From assembly GCF_018294505.1 (NCBI RefSeq), contig NC_057810.1, forward strand, positions 708,117,859 to 708,181,858: a stretch of 64,000 nucleotides of DNA, read 5' to 3'. Shown here in pieces: positions 1-11,737 of this stretch. A program made the translations under genes and the position numbers. How positions within the stretch are numbered: position 1 is the stretch's first letter; each line of letters opens with the position of its first letter. Origin of the DNA: Triticum aestivum (Eukaryota > Streptophyta > Magnoliopsida > Poales > Poaceae). The notes below the pieces were generated by a model, which saw nothing but the letters and a program-made list of their open reading frames with translations, searched no databases and had not been told where the DNA came from.

Positions 1-45
1 AACATATGAGATGTTTTCGAGGGATGAAATTGGGATTTCAGGCTC

Positions 46-3000
46 GTGCCCACGTCAAGAGGTATAAGACCTCCGACGATTTTCTTAGCCTGCAAACTAA
101 GGGAGAAAAGCTCAATTGTTGAGCTTGTGCTCAGATTGTCTGAGTGCAACAATCACTTGAATCGAGTGGGAGTTGATCTTCCAGATGAGATAGTGATGTT
201 TCTCCAAAGTCATTGCCACCAAGCTGCTAGAGCTTCGTGATGAACTATAACATATCAAGGATAGAGATGATGATCCTTGAGGTATTCGCGTTGTTTGACA
301 TCGCGAAAGTAGAAATCAAGAAGGAGCATCAATTGTTGATGGTTGGTGAAACCACTAGTGTCAAGAAGGGCGAGGGCAAGAAGGGATACTTCATGAAACG
401 GCAAATCAGCTGCTGCTCTAGTGAAGAAACCCAAGGTTTAACCCAAACCCGATACTAAGTGCTTCTGTAATAAGGGGAACAACCACTGGAGCAGAATTAC
501 CCTAGATACTTGGTAGATGAGAAGGCTGGCAAGGTCGATAGAAGTATATTGGATATACATTATGTAAATGTGTACTTTACTAGTACTCCTAGTAGCACCA
601 GGGTATTAAGATACCGGTTCGGTTGCTAAAGTGTTAGTAACTGAAACAAAAGAGCTACGGACTAAACGGAGACTAGCTAAAGGTGAGCTGACGATATGTG
701 TTGGAAGTGTTTCCAAGTTTGATGTGATCAAATATCGCGCGCTCCCTGTACCATCAAGATTAGTATTAAACCTGAGTGGTTTATTGAATCTCGATCGTAG
801 TGATACACATTTTCATGCCAAAAGATATAAGATAGTAATGATAGTACCACTTACTTGTGGCACTGCCATGTAAGTCATATTGGTGTAAAACGCATGAAGA
901 AGCTCCATGTTGATGGATCTTTGGACTCACTCATTTTGAAAAGTTTGAGACATGCGAACCATGTCTATTGGTGTATACGCATGAAGAAACTCCATGCAGA
1001 TGGATCGTTTGGACTCACTTGATTCCGAATCACTTGAGATATGCAAATCATACCACATAGGCAAGATGACTGAAAAGCCTCGTTTTCAGTAAGACGGAAC
1101 AAGATAGCAACTTGTTGGAAGTAACACACTTTGATGTGTGCAGTCCAATGAGTGCTGAGGCATGCAGTGAATATCGTTATGTTCTTACTTCACGGATGAT
1201 TTAAGTAGATACTGAGTATATTTACTTGATGAAACACAAGTCTGAATTATTGAATGGTTCAAGTAATTTCAGAGTGAAGTTGAAGATCATCGTGACAAGA
1301 GGATAAAATGTCTATGATATGATCATAGAGATGAGTGTCTGAGTTACGAGCTTTGGCACGCAATTAAGACATTTTGGAAATTGTTTCACAATTAATACCG
1401 CCTGGAACACCATAGTGTGATGGTGTGTCCGAACATCATAGTTGCACCCTATTGGATATGGTGCGTACCATGATGTCTCTTGTCGAATTACCACTATCGT
1501 TCATGGTTTAGGCATTAGAGACAACCGCACTCACTTTAATAGGGCACCACGTAATTCCGTTGAGATGACACCGTTTGGAGAAACCTAAGTTGTCGTTTCT
1601 TAAAAGTTTGGGGCTGCGACGCTTATATGAAAAAGTTTCAGGTTGATAAGCTCGAACCCAAAGCGGATAAAATGCATCTTCATAGGACACCCAAAACAGT
1701 TGGGTGTACCTCCTAATTCAGATCCGAAAGCAATAGGGATTGTTTCTTGAATCGGGTCCTTTCTCGAGGAAAGGTTTCTCTTGAAAGAATTGAGTGGGAG
1801 GATGGTGGAGACTTGATGAGGTTATTGAACCGTCACTTCAACAAGTGTGTCGCAGGGCACAGGAAGTTGTTCCTGTGGCACCTACACCAATTGAAGTGGA
1901 AGCTTATGATAGTGATCATGAAGTTTCGGATCAAGTCACTACTGAACCTCGTAGGACGACAAGGACGCGTACTACTTCGGAGTGGTACAGTGATCCTGTC
2001 TTGAAGGTCATGTTGCTAGACAACAATGAACCTACGAGCTATGGAGAAGCGATGGTGGGCCCATATTCCGACAAATGGTTAGAAGCCATGAAATCCGAGA
2101 CAGGATCCATGTGTCATAACAAAGCATGGACTTTGGTGGACTTGCCCGATGATCGGCAAGCCATTGAGATAAATGGATCTTTAAGAAGAAGACGGATGTG
2201 GACGGTAATGTCACTGTCTATGAAGCTCGACTTGTGGTGAAGAGTTTTTCACAAGTTCAAGGAGTTGACTACAATGAGGTTTTCTCATCCATAGCGATGC
2301 TTAAGTCCATCAGAATCATGTTAGCATTAGCTGCATTTATGAAATCTGGCAGATGGATGTCAAAACGAGTTTCCTTACCAGTTTTCGTAAGGAAAGGTTG
2401 TATGTGATACAATCAGAAAGGTTTTGTTGATCCTAAGGATGCTAAAAGGTATGCTAGCACCAGCGATCCTTCTAAGGACTGGAGTAAGCATCTCGGAGTT
2501 GGAATGTACGCTTTGATGAGATGATCAATGATTTTGGATTTATACAAAGTTTATGAGAAACTTGTATTTCCAAAGAAGTGGGTGGGAGCACTATAGAATT
2601 TCTGATGAGTATATGTTGTTGACATATTGATGATCAGAAATGATGTAGAATTTCTAGAAAGCATATAGGGTTATTTGAAAGGTGTTTTTCAATAGAAAAC
2701 CTGGACTAAGCTACTTGAACATTAGCATCAAGATCTATGAGGATAGATCAAAAACGCTTAATGGTACTTTCAAATGAGCATATACCTTGACATGATCTTG
2801 AAGGTGTTCAAGATGGATCAGTCAAAGAAGGAGTTCTTGCCTGAGATGTAAGGTATGAAGTTAAGACTTAAAGCTCGACCACGGCAGAAAAGAGAGAAAG
2901 GACGAAGGTCGTCCCCTATGCTTTAGACGTAGGCTTTGCAGTTTGCTGTGCTGAGTACCACACCTAATGTGTGCCTTGCCACATGTCTGGCAAGAGGGTA

Positions 3001-3300
3001 CAAAGGTGATCAAGGAGTGGATCACCAGATAGCGGTCAAAATTATCCTTAGAGTAATAAGGATATGTTTCTCGGTTATGAGGTGATAAAGAGTTCGGCGT
3101 AAAGAGTTGCGTCGATGCAAGCTTTAACACCTATCCGAATGACTCTAAGTAGCAAACAGGATACGTATAGTGGAACAACCATTTGGAATAGCTCCAAGTG
3201 GAGCGTGGAAGCAGCATTTACAATATGACATAAAGATTTGCGAAGTACATACGGATCTGAATGTTGCAGACCCGTTGACTAAAACTTCTCTCTCAAGCAA
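46..3300 (+). pseudogene. degenerate Copia gag-pol polyprotein
   Basis: Fragments in several frames match the intact-order Copia-B polyprotein. They are gag near 46-458 (SECNNHLNRVGVDLPDE), pre-integrase near 850-1060, integrase core near 1130-1640, the RT leading segment near 1794-2240 (NNEPTSYGEAM), the RT active site near 2612-2623 and RNase H near 2880-3300. The RT motif reads YVVD instead of YVDD, because the first aspartate codon has become GTT, so the catalytic centre is lost. No reading frame continues for more than about 150 codons. The same YVVD change is present in Copia-F on the other strand, so it was inherited from the source copy and did not arise here. No product is expected; RNA from the element could still be packaged by proteins of a related autonomous element. 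Confidence 0.85.
879..1054 (+). repeat. 88-bp tandem duplication inside the Copia-A integrase zinc-finger region
   Basis: Two diverged copies, 879-966 and 967-1054, both begin ATTGGTGTA and continue CGCATGAAGAA(G/A)CTCCATG. The equivalent part of Copia-B (12131 onward) is single. The same duplication is seen in reverse orientation in Copia-E (about 36922-37097) and Copia-F (about 54973-55148). Confidence 0.8.
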
Positions 3301-3457
3301 AACATGATCAAACCCCAGAACTCATTGAGTCTTAATCACATGATGATGTGAACTAGTTTAATGACACTAGTAAACTCTTTGGATGTTGGTCACATGGCGA
3401 TGTGACCTGTGAGTGTTAATCACATGGCGATGTGTACTAGATTATTGACTCTAGTGC

Positions 3458-3468
3458 AAGTGGGAGGC
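3458..3468 (+). promoter_or_regulatory. polypurine tract of Copia-A
   Basis: AAGTGGGAGGC lies directly before the 3' LTR and would prime plus-strand DNA synthesis. The equivalent AAGTGGGAGAC is present before the LTRs of Copia-B, Copia-E and Copia-F. Confidence 0.8.
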
Positions 3469-5242
3469 TGTTGGAAATATGCCCTAGAGGCAATAATAAA
3501 TAAGTTATTATTATATTTCTTTGTTCATGATAATCGTTTATTATCCATGCTGTAATTGTATTGATAGGAAACTTAGATACATGTGTGGATACATAGACAA
3601 CACCATGTCCCTAGTAAGCCTCTAGTTGACTGGCTCGTTGATCAATAGATGGTTACGGTTTCCTAACCATGGACATTGGATGTCATTGATAACAGGATCA
3701 CATCATTAGGAGAATGATGTGATGGACAAGACCCAATCCTAAGCCTAGCACAAAGATCGTGTAGTTCGTATGCTAAACCTTTTATAATGTCAAGTATCTT
3801 TTCCTTAGACCATGAGATTGAGCAACTCCCGGATACCGTAGGAATTCTTTGGGTGTACCAAACGTCACAACATAACTGGGTGACTATAAAGGTGCACTAC
3901 AGGTATCTCCGAAAGTATCTGTTGGGTTGGCACGAATCGAGACTGGGATTTGTCACTCCGTGTGACGGAGAGGTATCTCTGGGCCCACTCGGTAGGACAT
4001 CATCATAATGTGCACAATGTGACCAAGGGGTTGATCACGGGATGATGTGTTACGGAACGAGTAAAGAGACTTGCCGGTAACAAGATTGAACAAGGTATCG
4101 GATACCGACGATCGAATCTCGGGCAAGTACAATACCGCTAGACAAAGGGAATTGTATACGGGATCGATTGAGTCCTTGACATCGTGGTTCATCTGATGAG
4201 ATCATCATGGAACATGTGGGAGCCAACATGGGTATCCAGATCTCGCTGTTGGTTATTGATCGGAGAACGTCTCGGTCATGTCTGCATGGTTCCCGAACCC
4301 GTAGGGTCTACACACTTAAGGTTCGATGACGCTAGGGTTATAAAGGAAGTTTGCATATGGTTACCAAATGTTGTTCGGAGTCCCGGATGAGATCCCGGAC
4401 GTCACGAGGAGTTCCAGAATGGTTCGGAGGTAAAGATTTATATATGGGAAGTCCTGTTTTGGTCACCGGAAAAGTTTCAGGTTTTATCGGTAACGTACCG
4501 GGACCACCGGGAGGGTCCCGGGGGTCCACCAAGTGGGGCCACCAACCCCGGAGGGCTGCATGGGCCAAGTGTGGGAGGGAACCAGCCCCAGGTGGGCTGG
4601 TGCGCCCCCCACAAGGGGCCCAAGGCGCAAGGGAGAGTGGGAAGGGGCAAACCCTAGGGCAGATGGGCCCTAAGGCCCACCCCAGGCGCGCCTCCCCTCT
4701 CTCCCCCTCTGGCCGCCACCCAGATGGCATCTGGGGGCTGCCGCCACCCTTGGGGAGGGAACCCTAGAGGGGGCGCAGCCCCCTCCCCTCCCCCTATAAA
4801 TACTTGAGGCCTGGGGGCTGCTCAACAGATGAGTTTCTCCCTCTATTGGCGCAGCCCTACCTCTCTTACTCCTCATCTCCCGCGGTGCTTGGCGAAGCCC
4901 TGCTGGATTGCCACGCTCCTCCACCACCACCACACCGTTGTGCTGCTGCTGGATGGAGTTTTCCTCAACCTTTCCCTCTCTCCTTGCTGGATCAAGGCGT
5001 GGGAGACGTCACCGGGCTGTACGTGTGTTGAACGCGGAGGTGCCGTCCGTTCGGCACTAGGATCTCCGGTGATTTGGATCACGACGAGTACGACTCCTTC
5101 AACCCCGTTCTCTTGAACGCTTCCGCTTAGCGATCTACAAGGGTATGTAGATGCACTCTCCTTCCCCTCGTTGCTGGTTTCTCCATAGATTGATCTTGGT
5201 GATTCGTAGGAAAATTTTGAATTTTTGCTACGTTCCCCAACA
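3469..5242 (+). repeat. 3' LTR of Copia-A (1774 bp)
   Basis: It starts TGTTGGAAATATGCCCTAG and ends TACGTTCCCCAACA, so it has TG...CA termini. Its length of about 1.77 kb suits the Angela/WIS/BARE1 group. It is clearly homologous, in reverse, to the LTRs at 32768-34509, 39605-41344, 50793-52552 and 57668-59398. A TATA box is at 4795. Short ORFs in it are not genes. Confidence 0.93.
4795..4802 (+). promoter_or_regulatory. TATA box of the Copia-A LTR promoter
   Basis: TATAAATA stands after a C-rich stretch in the last quarter of the LTR, where the transcription start (U3/R border) of this LTR group is expected. The other Copia LTRs have TATATATA or TATAAATA at the matching place. Confidence 0.65.
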
Positions 5243-5497
5243 CAAACACCCCCGCACTATGTGCGTGGGAGCTAATGCCAAGGACTGCCATCTTTCAGGT
5301 TATATACACATATACATTAACGGCCGCACAGGAGGTACGTTACTACTTGCACGCACAAGTATAAAAAGCACTTATATTATATCGAAACATTGTTTCGCAA
5401 ATCATACATGTCATTTGAACATAATATCCTTCGAGCATTGCGTCTCTATTAAATGAGCGCCCTGCAGGACTTCCTCAAAATAGTGCTCGACAGGTAC

Positions 5498-8300
5498 TCA
5501 ACTTTTGTCCAAATCCTGGGATGCAACATCAGTGGCCTTAATCTCTGCCCAGTATGTCTTGACACGGGCGAGAGCCATCCGCGCACCCTCTATGCACGCC
5601 GACCTCTTCATTGCATCAGCATGCGGAACCGAACCAAGGAACTGCTGCACCAAGCTAAAAATAACTTTTCGGCTCTGGTTCTTTCGGCCACAGACGACTC
5701 GCAACATACCTCATGGCGAGTTCAGATAACCTGTTCAGCTCCGCCCAGGCGGCCAAGCGGTCGAATACCAAAAGTGGGCGTTCTAGATTGTGGAACTGCG
5801 ACCAAAAAAGTTCTTCCAATTCATGGTCACCTCGACCCCGGAAGTGTTCGATCGCGTCCGCCGCACTCGCTGCCAAAGCCAGGTAAGTGTTTTCCGCGCT
5901 CCACTGCCGGTCTAACGGAGCATACTTAGGATCCACGAACTTCATCTGTAGCATATAGGGCTTTCCAGCCGTGATATCTCCGGCCTGACGTAGCTCCTCC
6001 TTCATAGCTCTCATTGCAGAGCGAGTATCCTTGGCCTCGGCAGTGATCTTTTCAAGGTCCTTCTGAGCCGCCCTATCTTCTTGTTCAAGAAATTTACAGC
6101 GGTCGGCAGCATCTTTCAATTTTATAGCCATCTTGGCTATTACTTTCTTGCTCTGGCAATGAGCAGCCTGTTCGGCTTTTAGCTCTTCGGCCGCCTTAAC
6201 GGCAGCCGCATCACTTTTCGTTGCTTGCTCCTTGGCTCGGGCAAGTTCCGCCCGAAGGTTCTCCATGGCAGCAGCACCATCTACATTAAGCACATATCTT
6301 ATAAGACACGAGCATTGAACTCCTCTTATTAGATGTCTTTGGAACATACCTTGCGCCTCGTCCATCTGTTTATTTACAAGCGCGATATCGGCATCCGCTA
6401 CGTCAAGTTGTCTCTTTAGCTCGGCAGATTCATCAGTCCGGCTAGCCAGCGATCGCCTCGCCACCTTCAGAAAAAAGGTAACATATTATACCTGGGGTTA
6501 TGATCCTCCGTGCGCCGTCGCTTGTGACGACACACAGAGTCTCAGGGGCTACTATTTATACAGGGCGCATTTTATATATGCGGCTCTACCAAAAGGTACA
6601 CCTTTTCATGTACCTCAAAGCCTGTCAGTAAACTCCTGGCGGCCTCGTACAATCCGCTTTCCGCGGATGAAACCCTTCCAATCACCGTGTTCATCAACGT
6701 ACGGTGTTCTTCAGAGATGGACGCTCGCCCGAGCAGATCCTTCAGCCCCTCCGACCGCGCACCAGAGGGTGCCGGACTAGCTTGACGACCTTTTTCAGGG
6801 ACCGGACTTGGAAAAACCCTCCGAGACGACACCTCGGGGTCGCCTGCCTCGTAAGATGGTGCAGCTAAGGGAGGCGTTTCGCTCTCCATCATCTCCGAAT
6901 GAAGATCCCCTGAAGATGAGCTCTGCTGAGAAGGGTTGAGATCCGAACTGCAAGGTAATATTTCGGTTACCTTCCTCAGAAATAAAATAGGGATGTCACT
7001 CATTTTGGAACCCCTCTCTTTAATTACGGCTCGGGGGAGAGCTGATCCCCTTGGGGGCGCAATGCGCCCGGAGCGTTCTCCGGCGCCGGATCCTCTGGCG
7101 AAGATTTTTCCCCCTGTTTTGAGGCCATCCCCTCCGGGTCTTCAGAGGCAGTCCTTCTCTTTCCCTGGTTGGGGGAATTCTCGATTCCCCCCTTCCTGAC
7201 AGCCTCCTTCACGGAGGCGGTAGCTCCTTGGTTCCCCCCTTCGCCTTCTGCCGAAAGCACAATCTCCAGCATCCTGGCTAACACGGGATCTGGCGCGGTC
7301 TCAGGTAGGGGGGCTGGACATCTGATAAGCTTTGCCTTCGCCGTCCACTCCTGTCCAAAAGATAGCTCTTTTAAGGGTAATTTTATGATGAAAATACGGA
7401 CGGCGTGTCCAAATATGGGGCTACTTACTTGAGCATCTGGGCGATTGCAGGTCAGACCTGCGTCCTCGGACAAATCCGGACACCTTGCTTGTGATCCGAA
7501 GAACAATTTGTACATCTCCACGGGCGTCATGCCCATAAAGTGTTGGAGGACTCGCGGTCCCTCCGGATTAAATTCCCACAGGCGTAGAGGGCGACGTTTG
7601 CAGGGCAGCATGCGGCGAATCAGCATAACTTGCGCCACTATGGTCAAGTTGATATCTCTTTCTAGGAGATCTCGAAGGCGGTCCTGTAGCAAGGGCACGT
7701 CTTTGGACGGCCCCCAGATAAGCCCTTCATTGACCCATGACACTAGCCATGGTGGGGGACCCAAGCGAAAAGCAGGTGGCGCCACCCATGTGGTGCCCCT
7801 GGGGGCTGTGATGTAAAACCAGTCCCGTTGCCTTAAGCCGAACTCCTCTTGGAAAGAGCCCTCGGGCCATGGAGCGTCGGGCATCTTGCTTATGATAGCT
7901 CCTCCGCACTCAGCGTGCTGTCCCTCGATCATCTTCGGTTCCACCTTGAAGGTTCTAAGCCACAATCCGAAGTGAGGAGTAATATGGAGGAAGGCCTCAC
8001 ACACGACAATGAATGATGAGATTTGGAGGATGGACTCCGGAGCTAAGTCGTGAAATTCCAGCTCGTAATAAAACATAAGCCCCCTCACGAAGGGATCAAT
8101 CGGGAAGCCTAGCCTCCGAAGGAAGTGAGATGTGAACACCACGCTCTCACCGGGCTGGGGAGTGGGAATGGCCTGCCCTTGAGCACCAGCCTATGCGAGA
8201 TTTCGCCGGTTAGGTACCTGGCATCTCTCAGCTTTCGCACGTCTTCTTCCGTGACGGAGGAAGGCATCCACCGGCCTTGAAGGTCGGAGCCGGACATCAT
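5498..8300 (-). pseudogene. antisense accessory ORF of Gypsy-A (putative gypsy-type transposon domain)
   Basis: Read on the minus strand, it starts at 8300 with MMSGSDLQGRWMPSSVTEED and changes frame near 8120-8140. It then continues through a long stretch (8142-7024) with FVRGLMFYYELEFHDLAPES and FIVVCEAFLHITPHFGLWL. This is the conserved domain annotated in plants as putative gypsy-type transposon (PF04195). A low-complexity acidic/proline linker follows (7003-6572), then an alanine/glutamate-rich coiled coil (6464-6000) and a C-terminal domain (to 5498) with FLGSVPHADAMKRSACIEGA. A short intron is likely between 6354 and 6283: GTATGT donor, TGTAG acceptor, and the coiled coil resumes directly after it. 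Frameshifts and the Copia-A insertion beyond its C-terminus make it a pseudogene. The function of this family is unknown. The opposite-strand transcript could interfere with element RNA, which is inference. Confidence 0.75.
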
Positions 8301-8400
8301 TGAGGGTCTGAAGCACCTAAAACTGGAGCTTTGGGTGTTGGAACTCGAGGCGAGGGGCGGATTCGATTGAATTGAAAAGAAAGGAGTCGAGCCTTGGTCT

Positions 8401-8409
8401 CTTTATAAA
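8401..8409 (-). promoter_or_regulatory. candidate TATA box for the antisense ORF of Gypsy-A
   Basis: CTTTATAAAG, read on the minus strand, gives TATAAAG about 100 bases before the ATG at 8300. The spacing fits a promoter with a short 5' leader. Gypsy-C has a similar TATAAATA before its own antisense ORF. Confidence 0.45.
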
Positions 8410-8840
8410 GAGGTTGAATACCAAGAGCCCTCCCTGTAACCGTTTGGGACTCGCTTTCAATTAGGGAGTCATGCCAAAGGCACGGTTGGGTTACCCACGC
8501 TCGTATTGATGAGAATCCTGGAATAAGGGGACACGATCTCTGCTTTGACAAGACGTGCCAAGGAAACCGCCTCACTAAACACGCTGAGGTGGAACAGTAA
8601 AACGATTCGAATAAAGGCTTGGCCGTGGCATGATGTCACGCTGCGGAATACGTCAGCAGATTAGATTTGTTCAGATATTATTCTCTCTACGGTGGTATGT
8701 GGAACTTATTTTGCAGAGCCGGACACTATCCTTGTGTTCAACATCTTCTATGAAGTATTCGCAGGAGGAACCCACCTTGCAATGCCGAAGACAATTTGCG
8801 CACCGGACTCGTCGTCATTGAAGCCTGGTTCAGGGGCTAC

Positions 8841-9312
8841 TGAGGGAGTCCTGGATTAGGGGGTGTCCGGATGGCCGGACTATGACCTTTGGCCGGACTC
8901 CCAGACTATGAAGATACAAGATTGAAGACTTCGTCCCGTGTCTGGATAGGACTTTCCTTGGCGTGGAAGGCAAGCTTGGCGATATGATATGAAGATCTCC
9001 TCCCATTGTAACCGACTCTATGTAACCCTAGCCCTCTCCAGTGTCTATATAAACTGGGGAGCTTTAGTCTATAGGACGAACAACAATCATACCATAGGCT
9101 AGCTTCTAGGGTTTAGCCTCTCTGATCTCGTGGTAGATCTACTCTTGTACTACCCATATTATCAATCTTAATCAAGCAGGAGTAGGGTTTTACCTCCATC
9201 GAGAGGGCCCGAACCTGGGTAAAAACATCGTGTCCCTTGTCTCCTGTTACCATCCGCCTAGACGCACAGTTCGGGAACCCCTACCCGAGATCCGCCGGTT
9301 TTGACACCGACA
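8841..9312 (+). repeat. 3' LTR of Gypsy-A (472 bp)
   Basis: It starts TGAGGGAGTCCTGG right after a purine-rich TCAGGGGCTAC and ends TTGACACCGACA. A TATA box TATATAAA is at 9046-9053. The segment 8301-8840 between antisense ORF and LTR holds no other gene that I can see. Confidence 0.8.
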
Positions 9313-9561
9313 CCTGTCTTTCTGGATCAAGAAGGCGAGGACGTCATCGAGCTGAATGTGTGCAGAACTTGGAGGTGTTGTGCGTTCGGTACTTGGATCG
9401 GTCGGATCGTGAAGACGTACGACTACATCAACCACGTTGATAAACGCTTCCGCTTAGCGATCTTCAATGGTATGAAGATACACTCCCCCTCTCGTTGCTA
9501 TGCATCACCATGATCTGGCATGTGTGTAGGATTTTTTTTGAAATTACTACGTTCCCCAACA
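9313..9561 (+). repeat. remnant of the Copia-B 5' LTR
   Basis: These 249 bases align with 16283-16522 of the 3' LTR, for example GATCAAGAAGGCGAGGAC and AAACGCTTCCGCTTAGCGAT. The remnant ends CGTTCCCCAACA. The first ~1.46 kb of this LTR must lie to the left of Gypsy-A, outside the window. Confidence 0.88.
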
Positions 9562-9562
9562 G

Positions 9563-9580
9563 TGGCATCCAAGCCTGGTC
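9563..9580 (+). other. primer binding site of Copia-B
   Basis: TGGCATCCAAGCCTGG follows the LTR after one base. It resembles the usual Copia site complementary to initiator-methionine tRNA (TGGTATCAGAGC) with several changes. Confidence 0.65.
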
Positions 9581-10792
9581 TTATGCATAGATGTTATATG
9601 CACGAGTAGAACACAAGTGAGTTGTGGGCGATACAAGTCATACTGCTTACCAGCATGTCATACTTTGGTTCGGCGGTATTGTTGGATGAAGCGGCCCGGA
9701 CCGACATTACGCGTACGCTTATGCGAGACTGGTTCTACCGACGTGCTTTGCACACAGGTGGCTGGTTGGTGTCTGTTTCTCCAACTTTAGTTGAACCGAG
9801 TGTGGCTATGCCCGGTCCTTGCGAAGGTTAAAACATCACTAACTTGATGAACTATCATTGTGGTTTTGATGTGTAGGTAAGAACGGTTCTTGCTCAGCCC
9901 GTAGCAGCCACATAAAATTTGCAACAACAAAGTAGAGGACGTCTAACTTGTTTTTGCAGGGCATGTTGTGATGTGATATGGTCAAGACATGATGCTATAT
10001 TTTATTGTATGAGATGATCATGTTTTGTAACTGAAGTTATTGGCAACTGGCAGGAGCCATATGGTTGTCGCTTTATTGTATGAAATGCAAACGCCCTGTA
10101 ATTGCTTTACTTTATCACTAAGCAGTAGCGATAGTCGTAGAAGCAATAGATGGCGTAAATGAAAATGATGCTACGATGGAGATCAAGGTGTCGCGCCGAT
10201 GACGATGGTGATCACGATGGTGCTTCGGAGATGGAGATCACAAGCACAAGATGATGATGGCCATATCATATCACTTATATTGATTGCATGTGATGTTTAT
10301 CCTTTATGCATCTTATCTTGCTTTGATTCACGGTAGCATTTTAAGATGATCTCTCACTAATTATCAAGAAGTGTAATCCTGAGTATGCACTGTTGCGAAT
10401 GTTCTTCGTGCTGAGACACCACGTGATGATCGGGTGTGATAGGCTCTATGTTCAAATACAACAGGTGCAAAACAGTTGCACACGCGGAATACTCAGGTTA
10501 AACTTGATGAGCCTAGCATATACAGATATGGCCTCGGAACACGGAGACTGAAAGGTCGAATGTGAACCATATAGTAGATATGATCAACATAGTGATGTTC
10601 ACCATTGAAAACTACTCCATCTCATGTGATGATCAGACATGCTTTAGTTGATTTGGATCACGTGATCACTTAGATGACTAGAGAGATGTCTATCTAAGTG
10701 GGAGTTCTTAAGTAATATGATTAATTGAACTTAAATTTATCATGAACTTAGTACCTGATAGTATTTTTCTTGTCTATGTTTGTTGTAGATAG
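9581..10792 (+). other. untranslated leader of Copia-B
   Basis: About 1.2 kb between primer binding site and gag ATG, rich in stops in all frames. The packaging and dimerisation signals of the RNA would be expected here, but I cannot identify them. The same leader is present, reversed, in Copia-E and Copia-F. Confidence 0.6.
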
Positions 10793-11737
10793 ATGGCTTG
10801 TGTTGTTGTTCCGTTCAATTTTAATGCGTTCCTTGAGAAAGCTAAGTTGAAAGATGATGGTAGCAATTACACGGACTAGGTCCGTAACTTGAGGATTATC
10901 CTCATTGCCACACAGAAGAATTACGTCCTGGAAGCACCGCTGGGTGCCAGGCCTGCTGCAGATGCAACTGACGACGTTAAGAACGTCTGGCAGAGCAAAG
11001 CTGATGACTACTCGATAGTTCAGTGTGCCATGCTTTACGGCTTAGAACCGGGACTTCAACGACATTTTGAACGTCATGGAGCATATGAGATGTTCCAGGA
11101 GTTGAAGTTAATATTTCAAGAAAATGCCCGGATTGAGAGATATGAAGTCTCCAATAAGTTCTATAGCTGTAAGATGAAGGAGAATAGTTCTGTTAGTGAA
11201 CATATACTCAAAATGTCTGGGTATAATAATCACTTGATTCAACTGGGAGTTAATCTTCCTGATGATAGTGTCATTGACAGAATTCTTCAATCACTGCCAT
11301 CAAGCTACAAGAGCTTCGTGATGAACTATAATATGCAAGGGATAGACAAGACTATTCCCGAGCTCTTCGCAATGCTAAAGGCTGAGGAGGTAGAAATGAA
11401 GAAGGAGCATCAAGTGTTGATGGTCAATAAGACCACCAGTTTCAAGAAAAAGGGTAATGGGAAGAAGAAGGGGAACTTCAAGAAGAACAACAAGCAAGTT
11501 GCTACTCAAGAGAAGAAACCCAAATCTGGACCTAAGTCTGAGACTGAGTGCTTCTACTGCAAGCAGACTGGACACTGGAAGCGGAACTTCCCCAAGTATT
11601 TGGCGGATAAGAAGGATGGCAAGGTGAACAAAGGTATATGTGATATACATGTTATTGATGTGTACCTTACTAATGCTCACAGTAGCACCTGGGTATTTGA
11701 TACTGGTTCTGTTGCTAATATTTGCAACTCGAAATAG
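10793..11737 (+). pseudogene. gag: Copia-B gag (capsid/nucleocapsid)
   Basis: The ATG at 10793 (MACVVVPFNFNAFLEKAKL) opens the frame, but TAG at 10877-10879 stands where tryptophan is expected. After it the frame is open to 11737. It has a typical Copia gag core (LPSSYKSFVMNYNMQG), a lysine-rich stretch and a zinc knuckle CFYCKQTGHWKRNF. The last knuckle cysteine is phenylalanine (TTC, 11588-11590), so zinc binding is probably lost. The frame runs into the protease motif FDTGSVANI near 11697. It ends in TAG at 11735-11737 between NSK and GLR, where the family normally continues with glutamine. The protein would have formed the virus-like particle in the cytoplasm. Confidence 0.88.

Larger units (their letters stand above)
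1..5242 (+). mobile_element. Copia-A: 3' portion of a Ty1/Copia LTR retrotransposon (Angela/WIS/BARE1 group, non-autonomous)
   Basis: The window opens inside the internal domain of a plus-oriented Copia element and runs to the end of its 3' LTR at 5242 (CCCCAACA). The 5' LTR and leader are outside the window. Remnants of gag, integrase, reverse transcriptase and RNase H follow in Copia order, all riddled with frameshifts and stops. After the LTR the sequence changes at once to the antisense ORF region of a Gypsy element, so Copia-A is inserted in Gypsy-A; the bases after the LTR (CAAAC, 5243-5247) would be the right-hand target duplication, which cannot be checked here. The internal region matches the minus-strand elements at 32768-41344 and 50793-59398, including the same damage. 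The family name rests on recalled LTR termini; the Copia assignment itself is secure. Confidence 0.9.
5243..9312 (+). mobile_element. Gypsy-A: 3' part of a Ty3/Gypsy retrotransposon with antisense ORF
   Basis: This segment holds an antisense accessory ORF (5498-8300), a spacer and a 472-bp LTR. That is the order seen downstream of pol in Gypsy-C, so the element is plus-oriented and this is its 3' end; gag and pol lie to the left of Copia-A, outside the window. On the right it stops exactly where a truncated Copia LTR (Copia-B) begins, so Gypsy-A inserted into the 5' LTR of Copia-B. The LTR start TGAGGGAGTCCTGGATTAGG resembles the Fatima group of wheat; that name is from memory and uncertain. 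Confidence 0.85.
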